This document shows, piece after piece, positions 8,506-17,151 of a stretch of 64,000 bases of DNA (position 1 is the stretch's first letter; every line of letters starts with the position of its first letter). The position numbers and the translations under genes are program-made. The notes under the pieces are model-generated. The model was not told where the DNA came from. It saw only the letters and a program-made list of their open reading frames with translations, and did not search any database. This DNA is from Cytophagales bacterium (GTDB lineage Bacteria > Bacteroidota > Bacteroidia > Cytophagales > Spirosomataceae), in assembly GCA_013298025.1 (NCBI GenBank), contig JAAFJE010000019.1, positions 20,798 through 84,797 on the forward strand, written 5' to 3'.

Positions 8506-9231
8506 CTATTGAAAGAACGGCAGCAACACCCTGCAATTATTGCCCGACATAAATGGGAAAGTTATTTTTGGTATTGAGATGCCTCATGCGTTTCCTGCTT
8601 TTATGTGTATAGGGTGATTAAAAGGCATGAGCTACCTCCCACAAAGCTTCTATCTTTAGGGTTTCGTCTATTATATATTTGCTAATCAATTTTATGAAAA
8701 AACCAAATTTACCTCTTTAGATGATGGCAAAACAAACCCTAATCTCTCCAAACAAGGGCAGGAGAGGGGCGTTTTTCGCCCAATCGTCCTTAGCTATCTT
8801 TGAATACTTTTCGAGGGCTTATTTGCCAAAAATGAATATTTTTTCATTTTACTTTTTATCAAAAAATAAAAATGGGAGAGGGGACTTCATTTTTTGAACA
8901 GGTACACCCTCTTCCTATTTCCTTTCTAGTATCCTTCTCTGCTATTTTGTCCCCTATTTATTTTATTCACTACCTATATTATCTTAACGTCGAAACATCT
9001 TCAACCCTACTTTTTTGTGTATTTTCGTGAAAACAAGCTAGTTTTCAGAGATGTTCCACGTGAATATATAATTAACTGAAAATCAGACACTTACAAATAG
9101 GAGGTAATTTATACACAAAAGAAGAAAATAGGTGTTATATTGAATATTATATGCTATTTATCTTGATATTATTTATTTCTCTTGAGAAAAACGTAACTTG
9201 CATATTTAAACCCAAAATATATATCAATTGC
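8506..9231. other. Gene-free 726-bp stretch with hairpins and a parS-like site
   Basis: No convincing gene on either strand. Visible structures are an inverted repeat CTCTCC/GGAGAG (about 8741-8765), an adjacent hairpin GGGCG-TTTTT-CGCCC (8767-8781), and a related segment GGGAGAGGGGACTT (about 8873-8886); together they resemble a degraded intergenic repeat. A parS-like site at 9052-9067 is listed separately. The rest is A+T-rich and unremarkable. Confidence 0.5.
9052..9067. promoter_or_regulatory. parS-like sequence (candidate ParB site)
   Basis: TGTTCCACGTGAATAT matches the first 13 bases of the widely conserved chromosomal parS TGTTCCACGTGAAACA, including the CACGTG core, and differs only in the last three. 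ParB loads at such sites near the origin. No parA, parB or dnaA gene is in the window, so function is unproven and one arm is imperfect. Confidence 0.35.
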
Positions 9232-9699
9232 ATGGAAAAACTCGATTCGTTAAACCAAGTAGCCTTGTTCCATAAAACCTTTAAAGCCCCCGTTTTACCC
9301 TCACCAAGCATACCCAGTGCCGAGCGATGCCAATTGCGGGTAAGTTTGATAGCCGAAGAATTGAAAGAGCTAGAGGAAGGAATTAAAAATCAGGATATTG
9401 TAGAAATTGCCGATGCCTTGTGCGACATCCAGTATGTATTGGCAGGAGCGGTGCTTGAGTTTGGTTTGGGTGAAAAATTTGTTGAATTATTCAACGAAGT
9501 ACAGCGTTCTAACATGAGCAAGGCTTGCAAAACCCTCGAAGAAGCCCAAGCGACGGTCGATTTTTACCTACAAAAAGACGGTACAGAAGCCTTTATTGAG
9601 CCTGATGGCGAGCAATTCTTGGTATATCGTAAAAGTGACAATAAAATCCTTAAATCGGTCAAGTATTCGCCAGCCAATCTCAAGGAAATTCTTCAATAA
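9232..9699 (+). CDS. MazG-like nucleoside triphosphate pyrophosphohydrolase
   Basis: A 155-residue all-alpha pyrophosphohydrolase. The metal-binding pattern EELKELEE followed by EIADALCDIQYV (about residues 40-70) matches the EExxE...ExxD signature of the MazG/phage-type NTP-PPase superfamily, which hydrolyses (d)NTPs to monophosphate and pyrophosphate. The C-terminal 40 residues form a short extra module (TEAFIEPDGEQFLVYRKSD). The frame is open upstream to 9151, but that segment is hydrophobic and unrelated, so the ATG at 9232 (MEKLDSLNQVALF) is preferred. It is followed by a long-armed hairpin. Confidence 0.85.
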   Translation: MEKLDSLNQVALFHKTFKAPVLPSPSIPSAERCQLRVSLIAEELKELEEGIKNQDIVEIADALCDIQYVLAGAVLEFGLGEKFVELFNEVQRSNMSKACKTLEEAQATVDFYLQKDGTEAFIEPDGEQFLVYRKSDNKILKSVKYSPANLKEILQ

Positions 9700-9702
9700 T
9701 TA

Positions 9703-9766
9703 CAAGGAGCTTATCAAATGGTTTTGCACAAATTTCTTGCTTACAAATTCTTTGGTAAGCTCCTTG
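9703..9766. repeat. Long-armed inverted repeat after the MazG-like gene
   Basis: Arms CAAGGAGCTTATCAAA (9703-9718) and TTTGGTAAGCTCCTTG (9751-9766) pair over 16 positions with one mismatch that can be G-U in RNA, around a 32-nt loop. No T run follows, so it is not a classical terminator. It may be a processing or stability hairpin or a small intergenic repeat. Confidence 0.6.
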
Positions 9767-9991
9767 ATAACACTATAAATCATTCATTATAAACACTTTA
9801 CTTATAAAAAGTCCCCTACAGGTAGTTGTTTATTTTTAGTCTTTTTTTAAAAAAAATATTAGTTGTATAATTTATATTATGTTAAATAAACTTTTTTAAA
9901 ACCACCCTATTCGGTGAGATATTGGTTTTTCTTGCTCTAGTCTTATTTTTTCAAATTCCAACACCCACATTTTCAAATCTTCAAATTTTCA

Positions 9992-10041
9992 AATCCAATA
10001 AAAAAGCCCCACAATTGTTTGTGGGGCTTTTTTATTGGATT
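9992..10041. terminator. Strong bidirectional terminator, 23-bp perfect stem
   Basis: AATCCAATAAAAAAGCCCC followed by ACAA (9992-10014) is perfectly complementary to 10019-10041 around the loop TTGT; the arms carry A6/T6 tracts, so it works on both strands. It sits between the convergent MazG-like gene and the TPR gene. Confidence 0.92.
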
Positions 10042-10056
10042 GATTTGAATGAGCAA

Positions 10057-11544
10057 TTATTCTCCTAGCTCTTTCAATTTATCTTCTTGTTTGAGCAACT
10101 TGTACAAGTTTTTCAAGTTTTCTTTTACATCGTCTTCTTTTTTGATTGAGTACGCTTTCTCGAAATAGCCAACAGCTTCTTTAAATTTGGCATCTCTTAC
10201 AGCTTCGGCAGCTTTACCATCTTTTTTGTACTCATCCATGCTCATATCGCCTACTTTCTTGTTCAATATAACAGCTTCGTTAAATGAAATAACGCCCAAG
10301 TTATAGTTTACATCATAATTGTTCGGGTCGGCTTTCAAGGCTTTGTCGTAGTTGGCCAAGGCACTTGCTTTTGCTTGTTTCTGTGCTGCTTCAAGCGGTG
10401 CTATTTTAGCGTTTAATTCGGCTACTGTAGCGGCGTTGGCAGAAGCTTTAGCTAAGTCGGCATTCAAAGCCTCTAGTTCTACTTTCTTTTGGTCTCTTTG
10501 CTTTATAAAATCAGCGATTTGTTTTTTCGTAGCAGCCGCAGACTTAGGGTCTTTTTTCAATTTATCATTCAAACGTTTGATTTCTCCATCGAAAGCATCA
10601 ACCTCATCTTTTTTAGCAGCAATCTTCTTTTTCAAATCATCGGTATTAAACTCAGCTACTTTATCTTTCAATTCACGAATCTCCCCTCCTATTTGCTCGG
10701 CTTTGTTGTCATAAAGAATCGCCAAGTTGAGTACCGTTTGAACGTTTGACGCATCTTTATCAACTACTTTTTGCAAATCTTCGATAGCCGAATCAATCTT
10801 TTTGAAAGCCAAATAAATATTGATTTTCTCGTTTACCAAATCCTTGTTAGTCGGATTGGCTTTGATGGCTTTTTCAATCGTTTCGATAGCTTTAGCTTCG
10901 TCTTTACGGTCTTTATAAATTTGAATCAAACCATAATATACCCCTGCATCTTTACCACCTAAAGCGATATATTTTTCATATCCTTCTTTGGCAGCATCTT
11001 CGTTTTTAGCCATTTGACCAATGATACCCGTGTACATCGCCGCCGTGGTATCTTTTGTACCTACTTTAGAAGCCCATTGGAGGTCTTTCAAAGCACCTGC
11101 ATAATCTTTATCTTGGTATTTAGCGATACCCGTACTCATGAAAGCGTTATACAATTTGTATCCACCCTCAGCCTCTGGTTTACCATCTTTGCCATAACTT
11201 ACTTCCAAATATTTTTTAGCAGAAGCGGCTACAGGGCCTTCTTTACCTTCTTTTACATCGAGGCTAATAGCCTTTTGTAAAAATGACACTGCTTGGTGAG
11301 GTGCATCAGGCGTTTGTGCAATGATTTCTTTGTCTTGCGACATGGCCAAGTCGATGTACGCTTCTGCTCTGGTCAACCATGTTTTTGCTTTCAAAGAATC
11401 TTTTTTACTTGCAGTTTCGTCAGCCTTCTTTTTTGCTTCCAACAAAGCTTTGCGCTGTGCTTCTTGCATGAGTTTGTCGGCTTGTGCAAACGTTGCTCCT
11501 GATGTCATTACTACGGCAAACAGAGCAAATGTGAGTTTTCTCAT
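10057..11544 (-). CDS. Exported tetratricopeptide-repeat protein
   Basis: A 495-residue protein with a clear Sec signal peptide (MRKLTFALFAVVMTSGATFA, cleavage before QADK). It contains several TPR-like helical pairs (e.g. GVYYGLIQIYKDRKDEAKAI, and NYDVNYNLGVISFNEAVILN near the C-terminus) interrupted by a Lys/Glu/Ala-rich coiled coil at about residues 285-375. Periplasmic TPR proteins act as scaffolds for envelope complexes; no specific partner is visible. It lies downstream of gyrA in the same direction but a terminator separates them. Confidence 0.85.
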   Translation of the reverse strand: MRKLTFALFAVVMTSGATFAQADKLMQEAQRKALLEAKKKADETASKKDSLKAKTWLTRAEAYIDLAMSQDKEIIAQTPDAPHQAVSFLQKAISLDVKEGKEGPVAASAKKYLEVSYGKDGKPEAEGGYKLYNAFMSTGIAKYQDKDYAGALKDLQWASKVGTKDTTAAMYTGIIGQMAKNEDAAKEGYEKYIALGGKDAGVYYGLIQIYKDRKDEAKAIETIEKAIKANPTNKDLVNEKINIYLAFKKIDSAIEDLQKVVDKDASNVQTVLNLAILYDNKAEQIGGEIRELKDKVAEFNTDDLKKKIAAKKDEVDAFDGEIKRLNDKLKKDPKSAAATKKQIADFIKQRDQKKVELEALNADLAKASANAATVAELNAKIAPLEAAQKQAKASALANYDKALKADPNNYDVNYNLGVISFNEAVILNKKVGDMSMDEYKKDGKAAEAVRDAKFKEAVGYFEKAYSIKKEDDVKENLKNLYKLLKQEDKLKELGE

Positions 11545-11691
11545 TGTTTAGTAAATGGTTTGTTAATTATAAATAAGAAAAATAGCTTTTCAAAGAAAAG
11601 GCTATTTCGGCAAAATTGCCATTAGTTGTACTTAAATTCAGCTTAAAATTTTACAAGAAAACAAATTAGCATTGATTATCAATACATTAAG

Positions 11692-11724
11692 AAAAAAGGG
11701 AGAAGATCTACTCCTACCCTTTTT
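11692..11724 (-). terminator. Terminator after gyrA
   Basis: On the minus strand, AAAAAGGG and nearby bases pair with CTCCCTTTTTT around a short loop, followed by T-rich sequence, 6 bases past the gyrA stop. A second hairpin (11580-11607, AAATAGC-TTTTC / GAAAAG-GCTATTT) lies between this and the TPR gene. Confidence 0.7.
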
Positions 11725-11729
11725 ATCCT

Positions 11730-14258
11730 TTATTCGACAGTGTCTGTTGGTATATCGTCTGGATTTACGACAACATCTTGGCTCGTTTCGCTTGGTTCAA
11801 CGGGGTCTTTTTCGATTTTTGTCACCGACGAAATTTCATCTGATTCATTTTTCAAGCGTATCAATTTTACACCTTGGGTATTACGGCCCATCACACGCAA
11901 ATCAGCTACTGCAATACGAATCAAGATACCTGCTTTCGTAATAATCATTAAGTCGTTGTTGTCGGTCACTTCTTTGATGGCAACCAAATTACCCGTTTTC
12001 TCGGTAATATTCAAGGCTTTTACGCCCTTACCACCTCGGTTGGTCAAACGGTATTCTTCTACATCTGAGCGTTTACCAAAGCCTTTTTCAGAAACCACCA
12101 ACAATTGTTGTGTTTCGGGCGAAGCTACGCAAACCATACCAATCACTTTTTCGGTTGTTTCTTCCTCATCGAGCCAAATACCTTTCACCCCAGCCGCCGA
12201 GCGACCCATCGGACGCACACGGCTTTCTTCAAAGTGTACAGCCCTACCCGAATTGGTAGCTATAATAATATGGTTGTTGCCATTGGTCAAAGACACATCG
12301 AGCAGGCGGTCGCCTTCACGGATGGTTACGGCGATGATACCGTTTTGACGAGGACGAGAATAAGCTTCGAGCGAAGTCTTTTTAATCGTACCATCTTCGG
12401 TACACATCACAATGTAATTATTATTGATATAGTCGTCGTCGGTCAATGACTTCACATTGATAACCGAGCGAACAGAGTCACCATTTTCAATATTAATCAA
12501 GTTTTGGATAGGACGACCTTTGGCTGTTTTCGAGCCTTCTGGCACTTCATACACACGCAACCAGTAGCATTTACCATTTTCGGTAAAGAACAACAGCCAG
12601 TTGTGCATGGTTGCCGTAAACAAATGCTCGGTATAGTCGGCATCTTTGGTTGCTACAGCTCTTGAGCCAACGCCCCCTCTACTTTGGGCTTTGTATTCAG
12701 AAAGCAAAGTACGTTTGATATAGCCTTGTGCCGAAATGGTAATGAGCATTTCTTCGTCGGCAATCATGTCTTCTACCGAAAACTCATCGTCGGTCAAGTT
12801 GATTTGCGTGCGACGAGCATCGCCGTAGCGTTCTTTGATTTCAAAAAGTTCGGCTTTGATTACTTCGAGTTGTCGCTCGGGGCGAGCCAAAATATCTTGT
12901 AAATCTTGGATTTGCTTTTGGATTTCAGCGTATTCTGCCAAGATTTTATCTCTTTCCATACCTGTGAGGCGTTGCAAACGCATTTCGAGGATGGCTTTGG
13001 CTTGAACATCTGACAAACCAAACGACTGCATCAAACCAGTTTGAGCCGTATTGGGGTCACGAGATTCACGGATAAGTTTGATTACGGCATCGAGGTTGTC
13101 GAGTGCAATGATAAAACCTTCTAAAATATGGGCTCTTTTTTGTGCTTCACGCAGATCGTATTGTGTGCGACGAATCACGACTTCGTTGCGGTGCTCGACA
13201 AAGTAATGAATCAACTCTTTGAGGTTGAGGGTCATCGGGCGACCTTTCACCAACGCCACGTTGTTGACACTGAACGACGATTGTAAAGCAGAATATTTAT
13301 ACAAATTATTCAATACCACATTCGGAACGGCATCACGTTTCAAATCGAACACGATACGCATTCCTTGGCGGTCAGACTCGTCACGAATTTCAGAAATACC
13401 TTCAATTTTTTTCTCATTTACCAAATCAGCACATTGCTTGATAAGCGAAGCCTTATTGACCATGTAAGGAATTTCAGAAACGACTATTTGCTCTTTTCCT
13501 GTTTTAGACGTTTCAAAGGTAGCATTACCACGCACCACAATACGTCCACGACCTGTTTCAAAGGCATTTTTGATACCCTGTACCCCGTAGATAGTACCTC
13601 CTGTAGGAAAGTCGGGGGCTTTGATGTATTGCATCAACTCGGCCACGGTAATATCTCGGTTGCCGATATAAGCAACGATACCATCGACCACCTCACGCAA
13701 ATTGTGGGGAGCCATATTGGTAGCCATCCCTACGGCGATACCAGACGTTCCATTGAGTAATAAGTTAGGGATTTTTGAAGGCAAAACGGTTGGTTCATCC
13801 AGAGAGTCATCGAAGTTAGGCTGAAAATCAACCGTTTCTTTGTTGATGTCGCCTAATAATTCTTCCGCAATTCTTTTCAATCGAGCCTCCGTATAACGCA
13901 TGGCGGCTGGCGAATCGCCATCAATCGACCCAAAGTTTCCTTGTCCATCCACCAGTGGATACCGCAGCGACCATTCTTGGGCCATCCGAACCATCGTATC
14001 ATACACAGAAGAATCACCGTGTGGGTGATATTTACCCAACACCTCTCCTACTATACGTGCAGATTTTTTGTAAGGTTTGTTGTAGTTTACGCCCAATTCG
14101 TCCATTCCATATAACACACGACGATGCACTGGCTTCAAACCATCACGCACATCGGGCAATGCACGTGACACAATAACCGACATTGAGTAATCAATGTAAG
14201 CTCCCCTCATCTCATCTTCAATGTTAATGGGGATAATGTTACTTAGTTGTTCTGACAT
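11730..14258 (-). CDS. gyrA: DNA gyrase subunit A
   Basis: The breakage-reunion subunit of gyrase, which introduces negative supercoils with GyrB. The 842-residue product has the catalytic Tyr122 in [10 protein letters not shown], the quinolone-pocket segment [10 protein letters not shown] with Ser83 and Asp87 intact, and six C-terminal pinwheel blades, with the GyrA-box-like segment [10 protein letters not shown] at about 534-543. The C-terminal tail is acidic. Numbering at the active site matches E. coli GyrA. No gyrB is in the window. Confidence 0.97.
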   Translation of the reverse strand: MSEQLSNIIPINIEDEMRGAYIDYSMSVIVSRALPDVRDGLKPVHRRVLYGMDELGVNYNKPYKKSARIVGEVLGKYHPHGDSSVYDTMVRMAQEWSLRYPLVDGQGNFGSIDGDSPAAMRYTEARLKRIAEELLGDINKETVDFQPNFDDSLDEPTVLPSKIPNLLLNGTSGIAVGMATNMAPHNLREVVDGIVAYIGNRDITVAELMQYIKAPDFPTGGTIYGVQGIKNAFETGRGRIVVRGNATFETSKTGKEQIVVSEIPYMVNKASLIKQCADLVNEKKIEGISEIRDESDRQGMRIVFDLKRDAVPNVVLNNLYKYSALQSSFSVNNVALVKGRPMTLNLKELIHYFVEHRNEVVIRRTQYDLREAQKRAHILEGFIIALDNLDAVIKLIRESRDPNTAQTGLMQSFGLSDVQAKAILEMRLQRLTGMERDKILAEYAEIQKQIQDLQDILARPERQLEVIKAELFEIKERYGDARRTQINLTDDEFSVEDMIADEEMLITISAQGYIKRTLLSEYKAQSRGGVGSRAVATKDADYTEHLFTATMHNWLLFFTENGKCYWLRVYEVPEGSKTAKGRPIQNLINIENGDSVRSVINVKSLTDDDYINNNYIVMCTEDGTIKKTSLEAYSRPRQNGIIAVTIREGDRLLDVSLTNGNNHIIIATNSGRAVHFEESRVRPMGRSAAGVKGIWLDEEETTEKVIGMVCVASPETQQLLVVSEKGFGKRSDVEEYRLTNRGGKGVKALNITEKTGNLVAIKEVTDNNDLMIITKAGILIRIAVADLRVMGRNTQGVKLIRLKNESDEISSVTKIEKDPVEPSETSQDVVVNPDDIPTDTVE

Positions 14259-14496
14259 AAGATTAGATTACAAATTGTGAACGCTTGCCCTAAGCCTACC
14301 TCCTTACACTGCTGTAAGCATGGAGCAGGGACGTTCTGCTAATCACGGTAAAATTCAAAAAAGCTTTTTTTCCCATGAACTTAATACCAAAAATTAGGCT
14401 ATTTATACAAATTTCGTGAATTTTTCGGGGGTTTGCAAATCTCTTTTTAGTTTGTATCAAAAGTACTTTTGTAGGAAAGTAGTTTCTGTAAAAACG
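14259..14496. other. Divergent intergenic region between gyrA and the RNase gene
   Basis: Together with the promoter that follows, this 314-bp gap serves gyrA on one side and the RNase/barstar operon on the other. It contains a small dyad CTTACA/TGTAAG near 14304-14319. No convincing TAnnTTTG box was found for gyrA. No gene is visible. Confidence 0.45.
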
Positions 14497-14526
14497 TTTG
14501 TTTGAATCTTGATTTTTGTAGCTTTG
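14497..14526 (+). promoter_or_regulatory. Promoter of the RNase/barstar operon
   Basis: -33 box TTTG (14497-14500), 18-base spacer, and perfect -7 box TAGCTTTG (14519-14526): a textbook Bacteroidota promoter. The leader to the ATG at 14573 is about 40 nt. Confidence 0.75.
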
Positions 14527-14572
14527 TAGGCAAAAAACGTATTTTACTCATCTTTCAAAACCCAGCATTGCT

Positions 14573-15001
14573 ATGTGGAATCGCATTCTTACCAGTTGCT
14601 TAACCTTGCTCCTGCTCCTGACTGGCACAGCATTTGGCTTTGCCCAAAAAGAGAAAACCTATCCAAAGTACCAAACCGAAAAACAACAAAAAAGCCCGCA
14701 ACTCAACACTAACGGCGAAATTCCGAAGAAAGTATTTGAGGTACTCAAATATATTCAACAAAATGGAAGACCCAAAGAAGGCTATGTGGGTGGTAGGCGT
14801 TTTGGCAATTATGAAAAAATACTGCCTAAATACGATGCTACTGGTAAAGCGATTGAATACCAAGAATGGGACGTAAACCCAAAAATTGAAGGACAAAACA
14901 GAGGCAAAGAGCGATTGGTGACTGGCTCGGATGGCAATGCGTATTATACCAACGACCATTATCAATCTTTTACGCTTGTGCCTCGACAACCCAAAAAATA
15001 A
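14573..15001 (+). CDS. Exported guanyl-specific RNase of the barnase family
   Basis: A 142-residue protein with a Sec signal peptide (about residues 1-24, ending TAFGFA). The mature part fits the barnase/N1-T1 fold: IPKKVFEVLKYIQQNGRP, then YVGGRRFGN, then the catalytic segment with Glu98 (IEYQEWDVNP), Arg114 (KERLVTGSDG) and His129 (TNDHYQSF), which correspond to barnase Glu73, Arg87 (or Arg83) and His102. The residues for RNA cleavage after G are therefore present. The next gene starts 2 bases past the stop and encodes a barstar-like inhibitor. Role: extracellular RNase for nutrition or competition, with self-protection (inference). Confidence 0.88.
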   Translation: MWNRILTSCLTLLLLLTGTAFGFAQKEKTYPKYQTEKQQKSPQLNTNGEIPKKVFEVLKYIQQNGRPKEGYVGGRRFGNYEKILPKYDATGKAIEYQEWDVNPKIEGQNRGKERLVTGSDGNAYYTNDHYQSFTLVPRQPKK

Positions 15002-15003
15002 TC

Positions 15004-15420
15004 ATGGCAAATTTCTTACTTACCAAACAAGCTTACAACCAAAGCGCTGACCACCTTCGTAAAGTAGTGATAATTGATGGCTACGATACCACTACCGAAG
15101 AAGAGTTTTATGAAGTATTGGCTACGCAATTGGCTTATCCAGAAACGTTCAATGGAAACCTCGATGCCTTCGATGAAATCATCAATGATTTGGATTGGCT
15201 CGACGAAAAAGAAATCATTCTAGTGTTTAGAAATTATGATGATTTTTTGGCAGAAGAAAACGACGAACTGCGAGAGATTATCCTGACCATCTTAGACGAT
15301 GCCGCAGAAGAATGGAAACGCACCGACGACGTAAAAACGTTGTCGATTGTCATTGAACCAGCCGAGTTGGCTATCGAAGATTTAGAAACGATTGGCATCT
15401 CTTACGAAGACGAAAATTAG
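15004..15420 (+). CDS. Barstar-family RNase inhibitor
   Basis: A 138-residue acidic protein without a signal peptide. The segment YPETFNGNLDAFDEIINDLD (about residues 45-64) matches the central helix of barstar, whose acidic residues plug the barnase active site, and EIILVFRNYDDF matches the following strand. Being cytoplasmic and translated with the RNase, it would neutralise enzyme that fails to be exported. The C-terminus has an extra roughly 25 acidic residues. A strong terminator follows. Confidence 0.87.
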   Translation: MANFLLTKQAYNQSADHLRKVVIIDGYDTTTEEEFYEVLATQLAYPETFNGNLDAFDEIINDLDWLDEKEIILVFRNYDDFLAEENDELREIILTILDDAAEEWKRTDDVKTLSIVIEPAELAIEDLETIGISYEDEN

Positions 15421-15508
15421 TCGAAATGCCTAACGTCTGAGAATCGAACACCGCCATCACTCCTACAGAAAGCACACAAATAAGCGATTCTCAGCGAGTT
15501 TAGCCCAT

Positions 15509-15546
15509 AAAAAATAGCCTAAACCTGTATGTTTAGGCTATTTTTT
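15509..15546. terminator. Bidirectional terminator between barstar gene and LacI-family gene
   Basis: Perfect 16-bp stem AAAAAATAGCCTAAAC / GTTTAGGCTATTTTTT with loop CTGTAT and A/T tracts on both sides, between convergent genes. Confidence 0.92.
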
Positions 15547-15617
15547 GTAGTATTTCAACAATAATCCTATCTTTTTTATCCAGAAAATCAGCTAATAATT
15601 AGCTCAAAATCAGATTT

Positions 15618-16655
15618 TTAATCAATTTTACCACTAACTAGATTTCTGCGTGAAGATTCCCGAATCATCAATTCTGTTTTTAAAACCTTTACTTGGGAGG
15701 TATTTTCTTTAGGATTTTCAATTTGGTCGATGAGCAACGACGTAGCGGTACGCCCGATGTCTAAGGTTGGTTGTGCCACACTGCTAATGGCTGGCGTGAC
15801 CAAGGTACAGATGGGTTCGTCGTTGAAACTCACCAAAGCGATGTCTTCTGGCACACGAATATTGTTTTGTTTGAAAGCCTTGATACTTCCCACCGCCAAT
15901 CTATCACTTACCACCACCAAGCCATCGGGTGGCTCGCTCAGGCGTACCAGATGATTGGTTGACTCAATGGCTTTTTCTAAACTATATTCTCCGTGGATAA
16001 TCAGCGATTCGTCGATACCAAAGCCAGCATCTTGCAGAGCCTTCAAGTAGCCCTCTAGCCGTAGGTTGCTCACCGAAACATTTTTAGGCCCAGCCAGCAG
16101 GGCAATGCGTTTACATTGATTTTTCACCAAGTGCATGGTAGCTTCATAAGCCGCCCCCACATTATCGACCATCACTTTCGATACATCCAAATCAGGGGTA
16201 TCTCTATCGAAAAAAACCATTGGAATCCCTCTGCGTTGCAGGCGTTTGAGATGCTCGTAATTAGAGGTTTCTTGCGACAGCGAAATGATAAACCCTTCTA
16301 CTTGCCCTCTTGATAACGACTGTAGGCTTATCAATTCTCGCTCATACGACTCGCCCGTTTGCGAAAGCAATACGCTATAGCCTCTTGCAATGGCTTCGGC
16401 TTCAATTCCTTTTACTACAGACGCAAAAAAATGATAGCCTAAATCTGGCACAATAACACCTAATGTTTTAGTTCTACTTTTTACTAAGCTAGTTGCCAGC
16501 ACATTAGGCTGATAGTCCCATTCTTTTGCTAAGTCCAATACCGCTTGGCGTGTTTCCGGCTTGATGTCGGGCATATCACGCAAAGCCCTTGAAACAGTTG
16601 CAACAGAAACTTTCAAGTGACGAGCAATGTCTTTGATTGTAACCTGATGGGCCAT
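15618..16655 (-). CDS. LacI-family transcriptional regulator
   Basis: A 345-residue repressor-type protein: N-terminal LacI helix-turn-helix (IKDIARHLKVSVATVSRALR, residues 7-26) with the hinge helix near residue 50-60 (NVLATSLVKSRT), then a periplasmic-binding-protein-like sensor domain with the family segment GVIVPDLGYHFFASVVKGIE. The effector is not predictable. No sugar catabolic genes are adjacent, which is unusual for local regulators and suggests a distant target. A -7 box TATATTTG lies upstream on the minus strand (16690-16683). Confidence 0.93.
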   Translation of the reverse strand: MAHQVTIKDIARHLKVSVATVSRALRDMPDIKPETRQAVLDLAKEWDYQPNVLATSLVKSRTKTLGVIVPDLGYHFFASVVKGIEAEAIARGYSVLLSQTGESYERELISLQSLSRGQVEGFIISLSQETSNYEHLKRLQRRGIPMVFFDRDTPDLDVSKVMVDNVGAAYEATMHLVKNQCKRIALLAGPKNVSVSNLRLEGYLKALQDAGFGIDESLIIHGEYSLEKAIESTNHLVRLSEPPDGLVVVSDRLAVGSIKAFKQNNIRVPEDIALVSFNDEPICTLVTPAISSVAQPTLDIGRTATSLLIDQIENPKENTSQVKVLKTELMIRESSRRNLVSGKID

Positions 16656-16709
16656 TGAAGTTTAAATTAGAGTTTTTATAAACAAATATACAAATCAAAG
16701 ATAAGCTTT

Positions 16710-17060
16710 TTATCCTTTTAGGGTAACTTTTGCTCTACTACAAAGTCCCCCAATAGGCGGATTGAGCTTACTTACAGCTACTTCAACCGAATGCACTTGT
16801 GGATATTGAACCCGTATTTGCTGAATGATTTGTTGGGCAATATGTTCTAAAAGCTTTATTTTTTGTTGCATCACAGTTGCCGTGATGCGGTACAAGTCTT
16901 CATAATTAACGGTAGCATCGAGCAAATTTTGCTCGGCAGCTTGGGTAAAATCGGTCGTAATCTGTATATCTACTTGGTATTTATTTCCAATTTTTTGTTC
17001 TTCTTCATAAAAACCATGATAGGCAAAAAACTCTAATCCTTCCAATGCAATCGTTCCCAT
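16710..17060 (-). CDS. folB: Dihydroneopterin aldolase
   Basis: Converts 7,8-dihydroneopterin to 6-hydroxymethyl-dihydropterin and glycolaldehyde in folate synthesis. The 116-residue product has the family pattern: LEGLEFFAYHGFYEEEQKIG at residues 5-24, with the substrate-binding Glu and Tyr, and the conserved Lys in VAVSKLNPPIGG near residue 99. Length is standard for this octameric enzyme. Confidence 0.93.
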   Translation of the reverse strand: MGTIALEGLEFFAYHGFYEEEQKIGNKYQVDIQITTDFTQAAEQNLLDATVNYEDLYRITATVMQQKIKLLEHIAQQIIQQIRVQYPQVHSVEVAVSKLNPPIGGLCSRAKVTLKG

Positions 17061-17107
17061 GTTATTTAATTTTTATAATAGTGTTGTTGATACACGAACA
17101 TAAAAAA

Positions 17108-17133
17108 ACAGGTAGTTGTTTGCTACCTGTCTT
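17108..17133 (-). terminator. Terminator after the divIVA gene
   Basis: On the minus strand ACAGGTAG-CAAACAA-CTACCTGT is followed by a 7-T run (17108-17102), about 20 bases past the divIVA stop. Confidence 0.85.
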
Positions 17134-17151
17134 TCTGTATAGAAATTTCTA

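Noticed and set aside
8514..8619. About 34 open codons after the XRE gene reading like a protein fragment (LPDINGKVIFGIEMPHAF)
   Set aside because: Too short, no start codon of its own, no homologue recognised; could be a gene remnant or chance.
8674..8681. -7 box TATATTTG in the gene-free region
   Set aside because: No gene follows within a reasonable distance and the surrounding A+T-rich sequence makes chance matches likely.
9151..9231. N-terminal extension of the MazG-like gene
   Set aside because: Gives a hydrophobic 27-residue leader unlike any pyrophosphohydrolase; the ATG at 9232 gives a normal start.
11740..12348. 202-codon frame antisense to gyrA
   Set aside because: It is a shadow of gyrA codon use; the product is low-complexity Ser/Thr-rich with no family features.
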